From positions 11,256,001-11,320,000 of the forward strand of contig BSYO01000025.1 of assembly GCA_033239525.1 (NCBI GenBank): DNA of 64,000 bases, written 5' to 3'. Source of the DNA: Nepenthes gracilis. Its lineage: Eukaryota > Streptophyta > Magnoliopsida > Caryophyllales > Nepenthaceae. The stretch's first letter is position 1. Each line of letters opens with the position of its first letter. The notes under the pieces were generated by a model. That model worked only from the letters and a program-made list of their open reading frames with translations. It was not told where the DNA came from and did not search any database. The translations under genes were made by a program, and so were the position numbers. Below are positions 22,701 to 33,337 of this stretch, piece by piece.

Positions 22701-23320
22701 AAGCAGTTATGCGGGTTCCTAGGTCTAGCCGACTATTACAAAAGGTTCGTGGCCCACTATGCAAATATCTCAGCACCACTCATGCAGCTATTATGGAAAC
22801 AAGCCTTTATATAGAACCAGGACACAGAGCAAGCCTTTGTGACCCTCAAAAAAGCACTGATCTCCACATCAATATTGGCTCTGCCTTATTTTACAAAACC
22901 ATTTCTAATTCAAATAGATGCTTCTGACACTAGCATCGGGGCCGTTCTACTCGGGTGGCCACCCAATAGCTTATTTTAGCAAGCAGATTTGCCCCACGTT
23001 ACTAGGCTGCATCAACCTATATCAAGGAACTTTGTGTGATTGCCAAAGCCATCACAAAATGGTGTCAAAACGTGCTCAGAACTCGATTCACCATCCAAAC
23101 TGACCACCAGCCCCTTAAGACCCTCCTCAATCAAACAATTCATACATCCGATCAACAGTGCTGGATTATGAAACTTTTGGAATATGACTTCGATATTGTG
23201 TACCGACCTGGGAAGGACAACGGCCCAGCCGATGCCCTGTCTAGAATTTCAAACGGTTTCTGTTATGCACTGCAAACTATCACGTCCAGTAGTAGCCTTG
23301 CTGCAGGCTCTGCATAAATT
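22700..23320 (+). pseudogene. Chromovirus RNase H
   Basis: Shifted frames give QIDASDTSIGAV-like sequence near 22910-22950 and then AITKWCQNVLRTRFTIQTDHQ and EYDFDIVYRPGKDNGPADALS at 23036-23250, which are typical Ty3/gypsy RNase H phrases (TDHQPLK and DNxxADALSR). Reading frame changes at about 22925 and 23040. Confidence 0.8.
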
Positions 23321-23329
23321 TTGCACCCA

Positions 23330-24360
23330 ACACCCGGGGTCAGCTCAATTGGCTCACTCCATTTGGGAACAACTAGGCGAGTATATTGAGTATTCCTTGC
23401 GAGATGGGCTCATATTTTTTAAGAACCGAATATGGGTTCCCGTGGAGTCAGCACTGCCAGAATTAATTTTACACAAATACCACAACTCACCCCTCAGGGG
23501 ACACGCTGGAGTTCAACGCACTCTTGCTCGGATAGCTGCCACTTTTTATTAGCCACACATGGCCAAGATGTCCAAGAATTTTCTGCTCAATGTCCTACCT
23601 GCCAACAAGTTAAAGCTCTCATTGTAGCACCCCAAGGACTTTTGCAGCCCTTCCTATCCTGGGACAGATTTGGCAATCTATCTCTATGGATTTCATCACT
23701 CACCTCCCTCACAAGGCAAATCGGTGATCCTGGTGGTGGTTGATCGTTTGTCAAAGTACACACATTTCTCGGCCTTCGGCACTAATTTCACAGCCCCTAG
23801 CCTTGCTGAGAGCTTTATAAAAAACATATGTTGATTGCAAGGTTTTTCCACAGACATCGTCTCAGATAGTGATCCCATATTCATGAGCACATTCTGGCAA
23901 GAGCTCTTTAAAGATCAAGGAACCCGACTAGTTGCCAGTAGTGTCTATCACCCACAAACTGATGGCCAAACGGAGGTCATTAACCATTGCCTGGAAGATT
24001 ACCTTCGTTGTTTTGTCACTGATCATCCTTCTACGTGGATCTAGTACTTACCATGGGCAGAATGAAATTATAACACGGCATGGCACTCCGTAATCCAGAT
24101 GACTCCTTTCGAAGCTGTTTATGGTCAACCGCCCCCTTCTTTACTTGACTATGTCCAAGGTTCCTCCCCTATTGCTTCCATCGATGAACTGCTGATAGCC
24201 CGTTTAGCCACTCTAAAGGTCAACCTTAGACGTGCACAACCTCGAATGAAGAACCAGCAAGACACACACCGGACTGACCAAGAGTTTCAAGTCGATGACC
24301 TTGTTCTTGTGAGACTCCAGCCCTATAGACAAACATTGACTGTCCATCGCTAGACTAATC
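23330..24360 (+). pseudogene. Chromovirus integrase
   Basis: The zinc-binding region is split: H-H in LILHKYHNSPLRGHAGVQRT near 23480 (given once, within limits) and CPTCQQVK near 23610 in a different frame. The core appears as VVVDRLSKYTHF near 23740, DSDPIF near 23870 and [20 protein letters not shown] near 23950-24005, supplying the D, D and E residues. Several shifts and stops (23553, 23743, 24043) disrupt it. Confidence 0.82.
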
Positions 24361-24379
24361 AGCTCGCCAAGCGCTACTA

Positions 24380-24735
24380 CGGTCCCTTCCGTGTATTGGA
24401 CAGGATTGGAGCTATTGCCTACCTGCTGGAATTGCCTGCGGCCTCAAAAATCCATAATTTGTTCCATGTCTCCTTGGTTAAACACTGTCGCAGTGATTTT
24501 CCTCCACAACTGACTGACCTTCCCAACATCGCTTGGGGATCACAACCCCTCTTACAGCCCAAACAGCTCTTGGGATTTAGAACAACATTACATAATGGCA
24601 AGCCCCTTCCTCAGGTCCTCGTTCACTGGCAGGCTCACTCTCCTGAGGAGGCCACCTGGGAATCATTAACCGATTTTTATCAGGATTTTCTAGACTTCCA
24701 CCTTGAGGACAAGGTGCTTTCAATGAGGATGGCAA
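24380..24735 (+). pseudogene. Integrase C-terminus with chromodomain
   Basis: An open stretch (24396-24749) contains IGAIAYLLELPAASKIHNLFH and VSLVKHC, followed by a chromodomain-like end: LPQVLVHWQAHSPEEATWE and then FLDFHLEDKVL. Such chromodomains are thought to guide chromovirus integration toward modified chromatin. The ORF ends inside the 3' LTR. Confidence 0.83.
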
Positions 24736-25202
24736 TGTTACGGGCCTAGTGACCACAACCACACCTCCACTACCACCGGCTCAACAGGGTACTAGACAAA
24801 GCACACAGCTAACCTGACTACCTCTTAAGTTGCAAGATTACAATTGATTATTTTCTATTTTGTCCACATGGTTATTAGCATCTTTGCTGTTGAATTAGCT
24901 TTGCTGTTATACACCCATGTGCTGTAGTCAGTATGTGCACTGAGGCGTTAGTTAAATGTTAGGCTGCCAGAGATACTTGGGCTTGTGTGTATAAAGCCCA
25001 CTACTAAGGCGTTAGTTAAATGTTAGGCTGCTGGAGATGCTTGGACTCATGTATATAAAGCCCACTACTATAGTGAAAACCAATAACATAATACTCTTAA
25101 TTTCTCCTCTTTCCCGTTCTCTGGTGCTCTTCCTCTATCTGACTCCCCTTCCTTCTTCCCTTCTTTCCCTACATCTGGTTTTCGATAGTTTAGTGCATAA
25201 CA
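24736..25202 (+). repeat. 3' LTR of inner chromovirus with duplicated core promoter
   Basis: Starts TGTTACGGGCC and ends GTGCATAACA. It matches the 5' LTR except for a direct duplication with a 64-bp period (about 24943-25006 and 25007-25070). Each copy includes AGGCGTTAGTTAAATGTTAG and a TATAAAG box (24990-24996 and 25054-25060). Confidence 0.88.
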
Positions 25203-25745
25203 TATACTTTCTGAAGGAATCGACTAAGCAAAAAAAGCAAATAATGATTATCCCTTATTTCAGATGTACTGATATCAAGGAAAATCAAACTAATATTCCC
25301 GGGTTTTCCTTGAAGCTAGAAACAGCAATAGTTGCTCCTCTAAGGAGTCCCGAGAAGGTGGACATTAGGCGAGCTCGAAAGAAAAAGAGCAAGAAGAAAG
25401 CCAGTAAGGCAAGGGGTCTTTATGAGAAGAACTATTCCAGTACTTGCGAAAGTCTCTTGTCTTTTATGACAGAGAAGCAACGAAATGGGAAATCGATCAT
25501 ACGTTGGGTTCAGAACTACCTCAGCTGTTGACTCGATTTTCTGCAAGCATTGTTGGGACGGGCCTAACTGTTATCTTCTCTGTCATCTGTAAAATGGCTA
25601 GTGGGAAGGCGCCCTTGTCCACAACTAAACTTGTTACCACTGGGTGGTTCGGCTTAGGGCTCTTTTGGCTCTTTTGGGCTATCAATGCATTGAGGGAGAA
25701 GGTTGTATACATCACTAAGAATTCTAGTAAGTCGCGGTTCAAATA
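25203..25745 (+). pseudogene. Captured host-gene fragment, 3' half, possible membrane protein
   Basis: The frame of the 5' half continues after the TATAC repeat: FLKESTKQKKQ, GFSLKLETAIVAPLRSPEKV, a lysine-rich stretch, ARGLYEKNYSSTCESLLSFM. After a frame change near 25510 it reads ELPQLLTRFSASIVGTGLTV and FGLGLFWLFWAINALREKVV. Two hydrophobic segments (about 25545-25590 and 25645-25690) could span a membrane. One frame disruption between 25444 and 25530 shows it is broken. I cannot name the parent gene. Confidence 0.5.
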
Positions 25746-25934
25746 AGAGGTGAAATTACTCTTAATCTTATTGGGTGCGATGTTGAGAACCCAAATGGGG
25801 GAACTTGCTTCCCTGTTTGCAAGGAGAACTAGTAGGAGGAGGATAAGGTTATTTAGCAATTTAACAGTGGCAATACTCCATCAAACTTTCTTCTTATTCA
25901 ACATTGAGGATAAGGTTTTTGACTGAGCGGATAA
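25746..25934 (+). pseudogene. Chromodomain-tail relic and 3' end of outer element
   Basis: Just before the 3' LTR one frame reads QTFFLFNIEDKVFD then stop. This resembles the YQDFLDFHLEDKVL tail of the inner chromovirus and lies in the same position relative to the LTR, so the outer element derives from a chromovirus whose gag-pol interior was replaced. Confidence 0.55.
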
Positions 25935-26370
25935 TGTTACAAGCTTTTAATTTTTTCATTTTCTTATTTTTTCCTCCCTTGTGTTTTTTATTTTTTCATT
26001 CTGTTTTTATTTCCCTTTTATGCTTTTATTCCTTTTCTATTGTTCCTACCCTTACCTGATTTTATTCCTTTGGCTGGTGGACCCCTCCCACATAGTATAA
26101 GTACCCATTACTATATTGCTTTCGAGCTATGAAGATATTTCCTTTCTTTTCCACTAACACACTCTCTCACTGTATCTATCTCTCTACATCCTCTTTCCCC
26201 TTCCTTCTTCTTGCTTAGTTCTCTCCCTCACCTCGATCTCCTTCTCTCTCGAACTCTCTCACTCCCGTGCTCTCTGTTTTCCCTTATCTCATCTGTCAGA
26301 GCTCCCTTTTTCACATCAATCTTACCCTCTCGCCCTCCATTACCACGATACGGTCATAGAGCACGTATCA
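25935..26370 (+). repeat. 3' LTR of outer chromovirus-derived element
   Basis: Starts TGTTACAAGC and ends CACGTATCA. Its 5' partner is 16788-17244. Followed by TGCAA. Confidence 0.86.
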
Positions 26371-26375
26371 TGCAA

Positions 26376-27030
26376 CCATTGAGTTATCAAATGCAAATTA
26401 GCTTAAATGGCAAGCAAATGGAACTCAGAAACATATTTCGCTCAACCGAAATAATTATAAACCTCCCATGGTAATACTATGAATAGTTCATTCAAACCAA
26501 CCTTGAGCGAAAATACCCTTCCACCGCTAAAAAAATACAACCCCCAAAATAAAACCCACAAACACACAAGATTAGATAAATTTAAGAGATTCAAAATGTA
26601 ACATACTGTCACAAATTTTTTCAAATAATTGATATAATCCTAACGATACTAATGCTTTAAAATTATTAATAATATAGTTATTGTTCTGTCATCGAATTAA
26701 TAATACATAAATAATATATTTTCTTAAGTTATGGGTGATATTAGTTTATAATCTAAATATTATTGAGATAATGCATTTTTAAATACTCATATTAAAAGTA
26801 TTAAGTTCAGGAGCGGAAGTCGAACTTAAACCCTAGAGTTTCAATCTTAACCATCTGTCTGAAGTCTCATTGCCAAATTTGTAGAATAATGTTTATACGT
26901 GAAATCTCTCTTAATTAGCATTTATTAAGGAACACAAATAATGTTTTATTTTGTTAATTTCTTATTTTATTCATTATTTTCAGAACTAATTTATAGTAAT
27001 TAAATTTAGAGTATCTTGATGTTTTATAAT
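26376..27030. other. AT-rich DNA with possible tRNA-derived SINE head (26815-26880, minus)
   Basis: No gene was recognised. On the minus strand, TGGTTAAGATTG and AGTTCGACTTCC about 30 bp apart resemble RNA polymerase III A and B boxes, as in tRNA-derived SINEs. No tail or target duplication was confirmed. Confidence 0.25.
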
Positions 27031-30000
27031 ATGCAAGTCTCGGGCCGAGCAATCACAAATTCACCGTCGCGAGCTGAGATCACTAACCTCCTTCCGGGCA
27101 AGTCTCCGCCACCATCATAGCGGGCGATAACTTCTTATTCAATCGTCTTTGAAGGTGCTGAAGGACTGAATCAAGGTTCTTCCATGTCCTCTTGCTCTCT
27201 CTCTCTCAGCTTTTCCATTTTGTATTGAAATAAAAATGCTCTCTACTGCTTTAGTTTTTTTTTTTTTTTTCATTTCCTTTGGAGGTTGTTAGGTAATGAC
27301 ACATGTTTTGTTGAGTAACTTGAGAGAGCATTGTTAATTACAGATAGTAACCCTCGTTTACGAATGAAATTCTTATTTATTTGGAAGAAAATTGGTTATT
27401 GATTTATTGGGAAGAAAATTAGATGTTAGTAATTTTGGCTGTTGAGATATGTCAGCCAAGTAATGAAAGAAAAGAGGCTTTCTGATGTGTCCCTGGTTGT
27501 GGTATGGATTAAAGCAGCCCACGATCTTTTCTTCTGGTCGAATTAGAGCGGGTCGCATTAAAATAGCTGTAACCTGGAACCTGTGCACTACAAACCACAA
27601 ATAAGAGGTCAGAAGATTTGTGAGACTCACTTTCTGGTTTATCATTCAATGTTCAAATCAGAAATCTTCCTTAAGAAATAGAAAGATATAATGAGTGTTT
27701 TAGATAATGCAGAATTGCACGTGAGTGGAGAATGTAAGAGGAGGACTGGCTTCTGTAGGTACACTCGTTGTAGGGGCGGCTTGATGCAGAAGGAGGACTA
27801 GACTCCTTTGCGATTGCACGCAATTGGTGGTTTACTTGGGTTGCACTCGGCAAGGAGTGGCTCACTATGGGAGAGAAAGAACTACTCTGGGAAAGAAAGC
27901 CTGGTACTCTCTTTGCTCTTTGAGTCTTACTTGTGCGCGGAATTTTCACTTAGAGTTGTTGTCCCCCCATCCTGTGGACAATAAGGAAATTTATAATGTT
28001 TCACGGGGAAAGCTTTGGCGCCAAGACTGATGACAGGTGTTCCTCCAAAATTTGCCCGCCACTAGGCATTGATAGAAACCACCTTGTCAAATGTCTTCTT
28101 GTGGCGTTGATGCGACCGTGGCTGGTGGTGGTCGACAAGGGCCAGGTCTCCCATTGTGTGGGTTGGCTGGGCTGCCGTTGGTCAGCGGATACGATGCTTC
28201 CATATGGTTGACCACCAACTCTATTGATTGAGACCTGTCATGCCAACGTCTTCTACGCTGCCAAGCTGCTATTATTGAGGTAGAGGGTTGACTTTGTCGT
28301 GATTGATGGAGTTGTAGGGGCTATCCCGCAATAGACAAGATGATTGGATAGCTTCTAGGTTTTGCTTCTGCGTTGGGCCTTGCTGGCTAATGGGCTGACC
28401 GCTGGATCATCCCTTGCTGTGACTGGATTGGCCTGTGTCTTGGGGGGACCCATCACTAGTCCCCCATACCAAAGGCCAGGTAACGGAAGATCGAGTAGCT
28501 TCCTAATTCATACCACAATTTGAGAACGAGGACGCATCACTTTCCAAATATATGGGACTCTGTCAATTTGAATGCATTTTTTTCTTTTTTTCCTTTTTTC
28601 CATCAGTTTAACCAACTCCCAATTGATCTATAAGCTTCATGTTGCTGACTGAAAAATTAAGATTGCTAGTTTCATTGCTGTGTATTGTTCTTGCTCTTTG
28701 GCTGTTTGATTTGTGAGCACACTGAAAATTCTTTATTGTCTACTTCAGGTATGTAGGGGTGTTTATGTACCCGTTAACTAGTTCATGAGGGTTTGGAAAA
28801 AAAATGAACAAGTGATGAAATGTACTTAGTCCTTTAAGAATGTGTAACTACCTTATTGGCTCATTTGTTTAGCAGTTTCCTTGTGATAAAATGCCTTTTA
28901 AATGGACTTTCTAAAGCTTGGTATCATGCTTTTTAGGTGCTACCATCATTAGTGGCATGCATGTCCATGCATGAACATGAAAAGGACTAATGATGTAAAT
29001 TGAATAATTGATATGTGCCAGATATTATGGTCTCAAAAATGGAAGAAAACATCTATCACTGTCTTTTATGAGCTTATGATGATTATATCCTTTTATTATC
29101 CAAAAGCAAACCACCTATTGTTGTCTTTTATTGATTAAATACTGCTTGCATATATGATCACAAATATAACATCTCATGTATGTGTCTGTATAGTTGTGTG
29201 TGTATATAGAACTGTTTTCTATGTGATATGCTAGATGAATCAGTGATTTAGTGTTCTTTAAGTTTAAAAATCAAAACCTGAAACCAAAACCAATGACTTA
29301 ATATTGGAAAAACGAAAACCAAAATGATAATTGTTGAATCAATTAATCATGTTATGGTATAGTGTTTTTGCTCTCGGACTGGTTTTTCAATGGTGTTTGA
29401 ACACCTAGCCCCTGCTTTAGTACCCAACAAGTCTCAGTAAAAAAAAGGATTTCGTTGACCAATTGCCAAGAGACTTGTTACTAGCGCCCATAAAAAGTAC
29501 ACAGCCTGGTGTAACATTCTTTGCGTTTAACACAGTGAAGAAAAATATAGGTAATGTTTGAGTCCCCTCCTCTTGTGGTAAAAACTTGTTGCTGTGTGCT
29601 GAGGTAAGAAATGATTTTCTAGGTAGTCAAAAGGAGATTAAAGGGAGAGATGGATAAATGTTCTGTTTAGCAAAGGTAAAGGTTATCAGCTTAAAAATCT
29701 CTAATCCATTGAACTTACATGCTACCATTTTAGCTTTAAATTTACAAATTTGCATTCTCAGTAAACTTAACTAGAAAGCACTGAGTGGCCTTGATAAAAA
29801 ATCAAGGGCCTTGCCATTCTCATAGACCTTGAAAAAATGAGACTATTTTTTAAAAATAAATTCCTTGCAGATTTGAGCATCCATACTATCATATAATGGA
29901 CAAGGGGCCCTTCACTGATGCGACACAACAGTTGTGCCATGTGTCGACCTCCGTTTGATTTAATCCAATGGACACAGCACAAATATTTTTTTAACTTTTC

Positions 30001-30665
30001 TGCTTTTAAGTTTTTTTTTTTTTTTTGAATTAAAAGCATATCCACCATCCATCAGTTTTCTAGTCCAGCGGCCATCCCTCTGCCAACCTATACCAAAATC
30101 ATAACCTAATTTTTTTTTTTTTATTTCAATTCCTTCAGCAGTGGACGAGGGCAGCACAGCTCCTCCTTGCATCTTTCTCTTCCTCTTATCTTACTCTTCC
30201 TCTTCCTCTTCCTCTTCGATCAAGTAACTTCCTTTTTGAAACAACATCAGGCATTTCTATATTTTTAGAGGCACATAGATTGTTGATTAATTTTTATTTT
30301 ATATATATATATTTTTTGGATGACTTCTTGCTCATAAATTATTGCGAGCAGATTTTCTCCATTTTAGTGGTTTAATATTTTAGGATATTAAATTGAAATA
30401 TTATAAAAATTTGACCATTATTATTTTCATGTAAAAGCAATATCTGTATCTCTATGAGGAGATTTCAATGGATGCACAGGAAAGCCATGTACTAAGTTTC
30501 TGTCTCTTTTTTTTTTAACCCAGAATATCAAGTGTGCTTTATTTTTTTGTTTCAGATTGATTTCGTGGTGAAAATTTTCGTGTGAAAGTTGTTGTGTGAA
30601 ACTCAATTTTAAAATTTTTATGCTTTTTAGTTTTTAACCCAGATTTTTCAAAATGCTTAAATACT

Positions 30666-30690
30666 TGTGTGTGTGTGTGTGTGTGTGTGT
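30666..30690. repeat. (GT)n microsatellite
   Basis: An uninterrupted TG dinucleotide run followed by a T-run. Confidence 0.95.
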
Positions 30691-31084
30691 TTTTTTTGGG
30701 GGTATGTTCGGATGATTTGTGGCCACCATGAGTACGTTTGCTTTCCAGATTTTGAAAATTCTGTTAATTGCATTTTCCTTTCGTGGGTTATATGCTGCAA
30801 ATTAATGAAGCTTGATGAAATCATCATAATTTTTGATAACCATTGTATTATGTCTGACCAATTATTTTGTTCGTATTATATTTGATCAGTTTGAATAGTG
30901 ACTCTTATTCAGAACCATAGTTATTCAATGTGGATAATTGTACATCGTTAATCAGGATAACATTTGATAGCATGAATAACATGTGATTATTTTGAACCCA
31001 ATATGGAAGAAGAATGAGATTTTCATTATTGAAGAGTTGAGTGAGGAAATCTAGAATAGACAATGTAGAGATTTTTAGAATATT

Positions 31085-31335
31085 TTATTAATAAGAGAAA
31101 AAAAAGTCAAATTGACAAAAGGCGGGGGATAGGTGGGAAACTAGATGTAACTTACAATTAGGATTGGATGTAATCTTGTTAGGGTGACAATGAAATTTAT
31201 TATTAAAGAGTTTATAGATGAGCACAATCATGAACTAGAGACTCCTAAAACAAGATACATATGAGATCCCAAAGAGAGGTGTTTGGGATACAACGCCATC
31301 TTATTAATGTGGTGCACGATGCTATTTTGAGACCC
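31085..31335 (+). pseudogene. Relic of a FAR1-type DNA-binding domain
   Basis: One frame reads KRKKKVKLTKGGG, stop, then IRIGCNLVRVTMKFIIKEF and DEHNHELETPKTRYI, stop. A shifted frame continues RSQREVFGIQRHLI. This matches the order of the FAR1 domain (basic segment, R.GC.A, W...F.EHNHEL, LRS.R.V...Q..LI) found in FHY3/FAR1 proteins and in their MULE-transposase relatives. Stops and a frameshift show it is dead. It lies in noncoding DNA upstream of POP4 and was probably carried in by a Mutator-like element or gene fragment. Confidence 0.6.
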
Positions 31336-33337
31336 ACTGAGATCCCTGAGCTGATTGTGAGGAATGCTGGAGGTAGGGAATGTGTTGGTTATATAATTGA
31401 AGATCACAAGGGTCAGGGGTTCCTACTTTTCCTCTGCAAAGCTCATTATAAAATAAATAATATTATTTTTTAATGCAAAGCTCATTGGAATATATATAAA
31501 ATTTTACTTAAAATTCTGAGATAATATATAAAATTCTACAATATATATAAAAACTGGGCAAATGATATTTGCTTATTTTATTTATCTATTACATATTTAA
31601 AATTGTACTATATATTAAGCCTAAAAAATAAAATAAATAAAATAGAATATATATATATATAGTCATTGGAAACAAATTGTAGGCTAAGATTTCTGAAAAA
31701 AGAAAAAGAAAAATTGTTGCAATAAATTTTTTGATTTAGCTCTAGAATAATCCAAGAAATAATCCAATTTTGTATTCTTAACTGAGATTAAACGTTTGAG
31801 AAGATGACGGTGATTGATTCACAGCTCAACTTTTCAGAAATCCAATTTTCTTAATTTGATGGCACTGAATTCTCACAGATATGCGATTGAGTTCTGTTTT
31901 TTCTTTTTTTCCCTCCTTCATTGGATTAGATTTATTTTGGAGCAGATATGCCTGAGTACATAATAGCTTTGATTAGGTGATTAGTTGGCATGCATTGGTT
32001 TCAAGCTGATTTGGGTTTCATTTAATTTGGATGCTTGACAACGGTGGCTTATGTTGGTGACATGTACATTAAGGTGAGATATATATGAATAGACTGCAGT
32101 AGAAGAGGAGGAAATGTGATGGTTGAAGGAGGGGTGTTGCTACTGCTGGTGGTGCCCTGGGATAGGATTGGGGGATTTTCCCCTCATTTACTGTTCTTCT
32201 ATTTCTGTGCTTCATTTCAGATTTTTTTCCCTTTGTTTGTATGTTTTTGCTTGCCAGAATTTCTGGGAAAACCCGTGCTAGAAATTAAATGCTGAATTTT
32301 GCTGGAATTTGAGCAGAAATCAATATGAGTTTTATAGTATTTACAACCATTATTGTTCTCTTTAAGGAAACTTAAATTCATCTTAGCAGCTTTCACAGAG
32401 GAGGTATTCTGCCTACTTCAATCAATAGGTATTGAAATGTGAATCAATCAACTCTTAGGTCAAATAAGGATAAAATATTAGAACCTCATGGGTAAGGATA
32501 AGGTAAAGAAATTGATAGCAAAATTGATGGATCTAGGTGGGATAAGAGAATTGATAAATGAAATAAAGATGATTGGCTGCTCTTCTCTTCTTGGGGGTGT
32601 TGTATTGATATGGTTATTTATCTTATACTAGCAAAAGAACTGTGTCGTTCAAAGTCGAACTCTTTAACTTTCATGTGTGTTTGCATTAATGTGACAAGCG
32701 AAGCACTTCTTTTACACTCAGCTCAATTCCTCTATCTCATAAGGACACATCTACCATGCTGTCCTTTGTCCCTAGCTTCCACTGAAGATAGTTTTGTGGG
32801 AACCACGCAGTGAAGGGCATCCTTTCTTTGCTAAAGCATCACATGCCGATGAACTTGGCTAACATTTTCACCTTAAAAATATTAAATCAGTTAAACCATA
32901 GAATTTGACCCTGACAAACAGAAAAAAAAGTTGTTTTACTTCATCTTTTACAAATATTGTTTTGGATTTATGAATTAGATAAATGTGAGTTTTCTTTTTA
33001 AAAATTAAGTTGTCAGAAAGGATTGTGTAGTTGTCGTAAATAAAGTATTTCCCGATCCATATAGCATATATTTGAGTCTGTGAATAGTTAATGTATGATT
33101 TATGCAAGTTAAAGAATAGATGGGTTTGTGTCTGCACTTTCAGCCTCCTAGAAAAAGAAAAATAAAAAACTGTCCACCGATTCTTTTGACATTTCCTTCT
33201 TATTTTGTGATTGGATTGGCTGAGGTGCTGCATTCCTATTAGAGATTGATGATGGGTGGATAGGATTGCTTTTTATAATCCAGCAGCAATTGAGTAAACT
33301 ATTTCTGCAGGTAAAGGCATAAGTTATTCTTGCTTTC

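Larger units (their letters stand above)
19694..25202 (+). mobile_element. Chromovirus (chromodomain Ty3/gypsy), nearly full length, defective
   Basis: The element spans 5509 bp, with LTRs at 19694-20107 and 24736-25202 and exact TATAC target duplications. Internal order is gag with zinc knuckle, protease, RT, RNase H, integrase and a C-terminal chromodomain, the arrangement of plant chromoviruses; the style of gag and of the knuckle (CFNCEEWFVPSHRCK) suggests the Reina group. Multiple stops and frame changes make it noncoding. It is inserted in sense orientation within the cargo of the outer element, to which its own gag is related. Confidence 0.87.
16788..26370 (+). mobile_element. Non-autonomous chromovirus-derived element carrying captured host-gene fragments
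   Basis: Two LTRs (16788-17244 and 25935-26370) bracket the unit, with exact TGCAA target duplications outside. Inside, from 5' to 3', are a gag N-terminal relic, an unrecognised ORF, a WOX13-type homeodomain relic, a Pro/Gln-rich fragment, a fragment of a possible membrane protein, and a short chromodomain-tail relic (FNIEDKVF) next to the 3' LTR. There is no protease, RT or integrase of its own. A related chromovirus (19694-25202) was inserted later, so the original length was about 4.07 kb. Replacement of most of gag-pol by host-gene sequence resembles known transducing elements such as maize Bs1. Mobilisation would have needed an autonomous relative in trans. Confidence 0.8.
27031..33337 (+). 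other. Upstream region of POP4, possible 5' leader with intron(s)
   Basis: No protein gene was found. A GC-richer stretch at 27045-27195 and a pyrimidine-rich one at 30120-30230 look like candidate 5' untranslated exons. TTTCTGCAG at 33302-33310, just before the POP4 start codon, fits a 3' splice site, so an intron in the 5' UTR is plausible. The rest is AT-rich with T-runs. A block at 27700-28480 is GC-richer, includes local GGTTGACC-like words, and may be an unrecognised transposon fragment. Transcript ends cannot be placed without RNA data. Confidence 0.35.

Noticed and set aside
26815..26880. A tRNA gene on the minus strand
   Set aside because: Box A/B-like words are present but no cloverleaf or acceptor stem; at most a SINE head.
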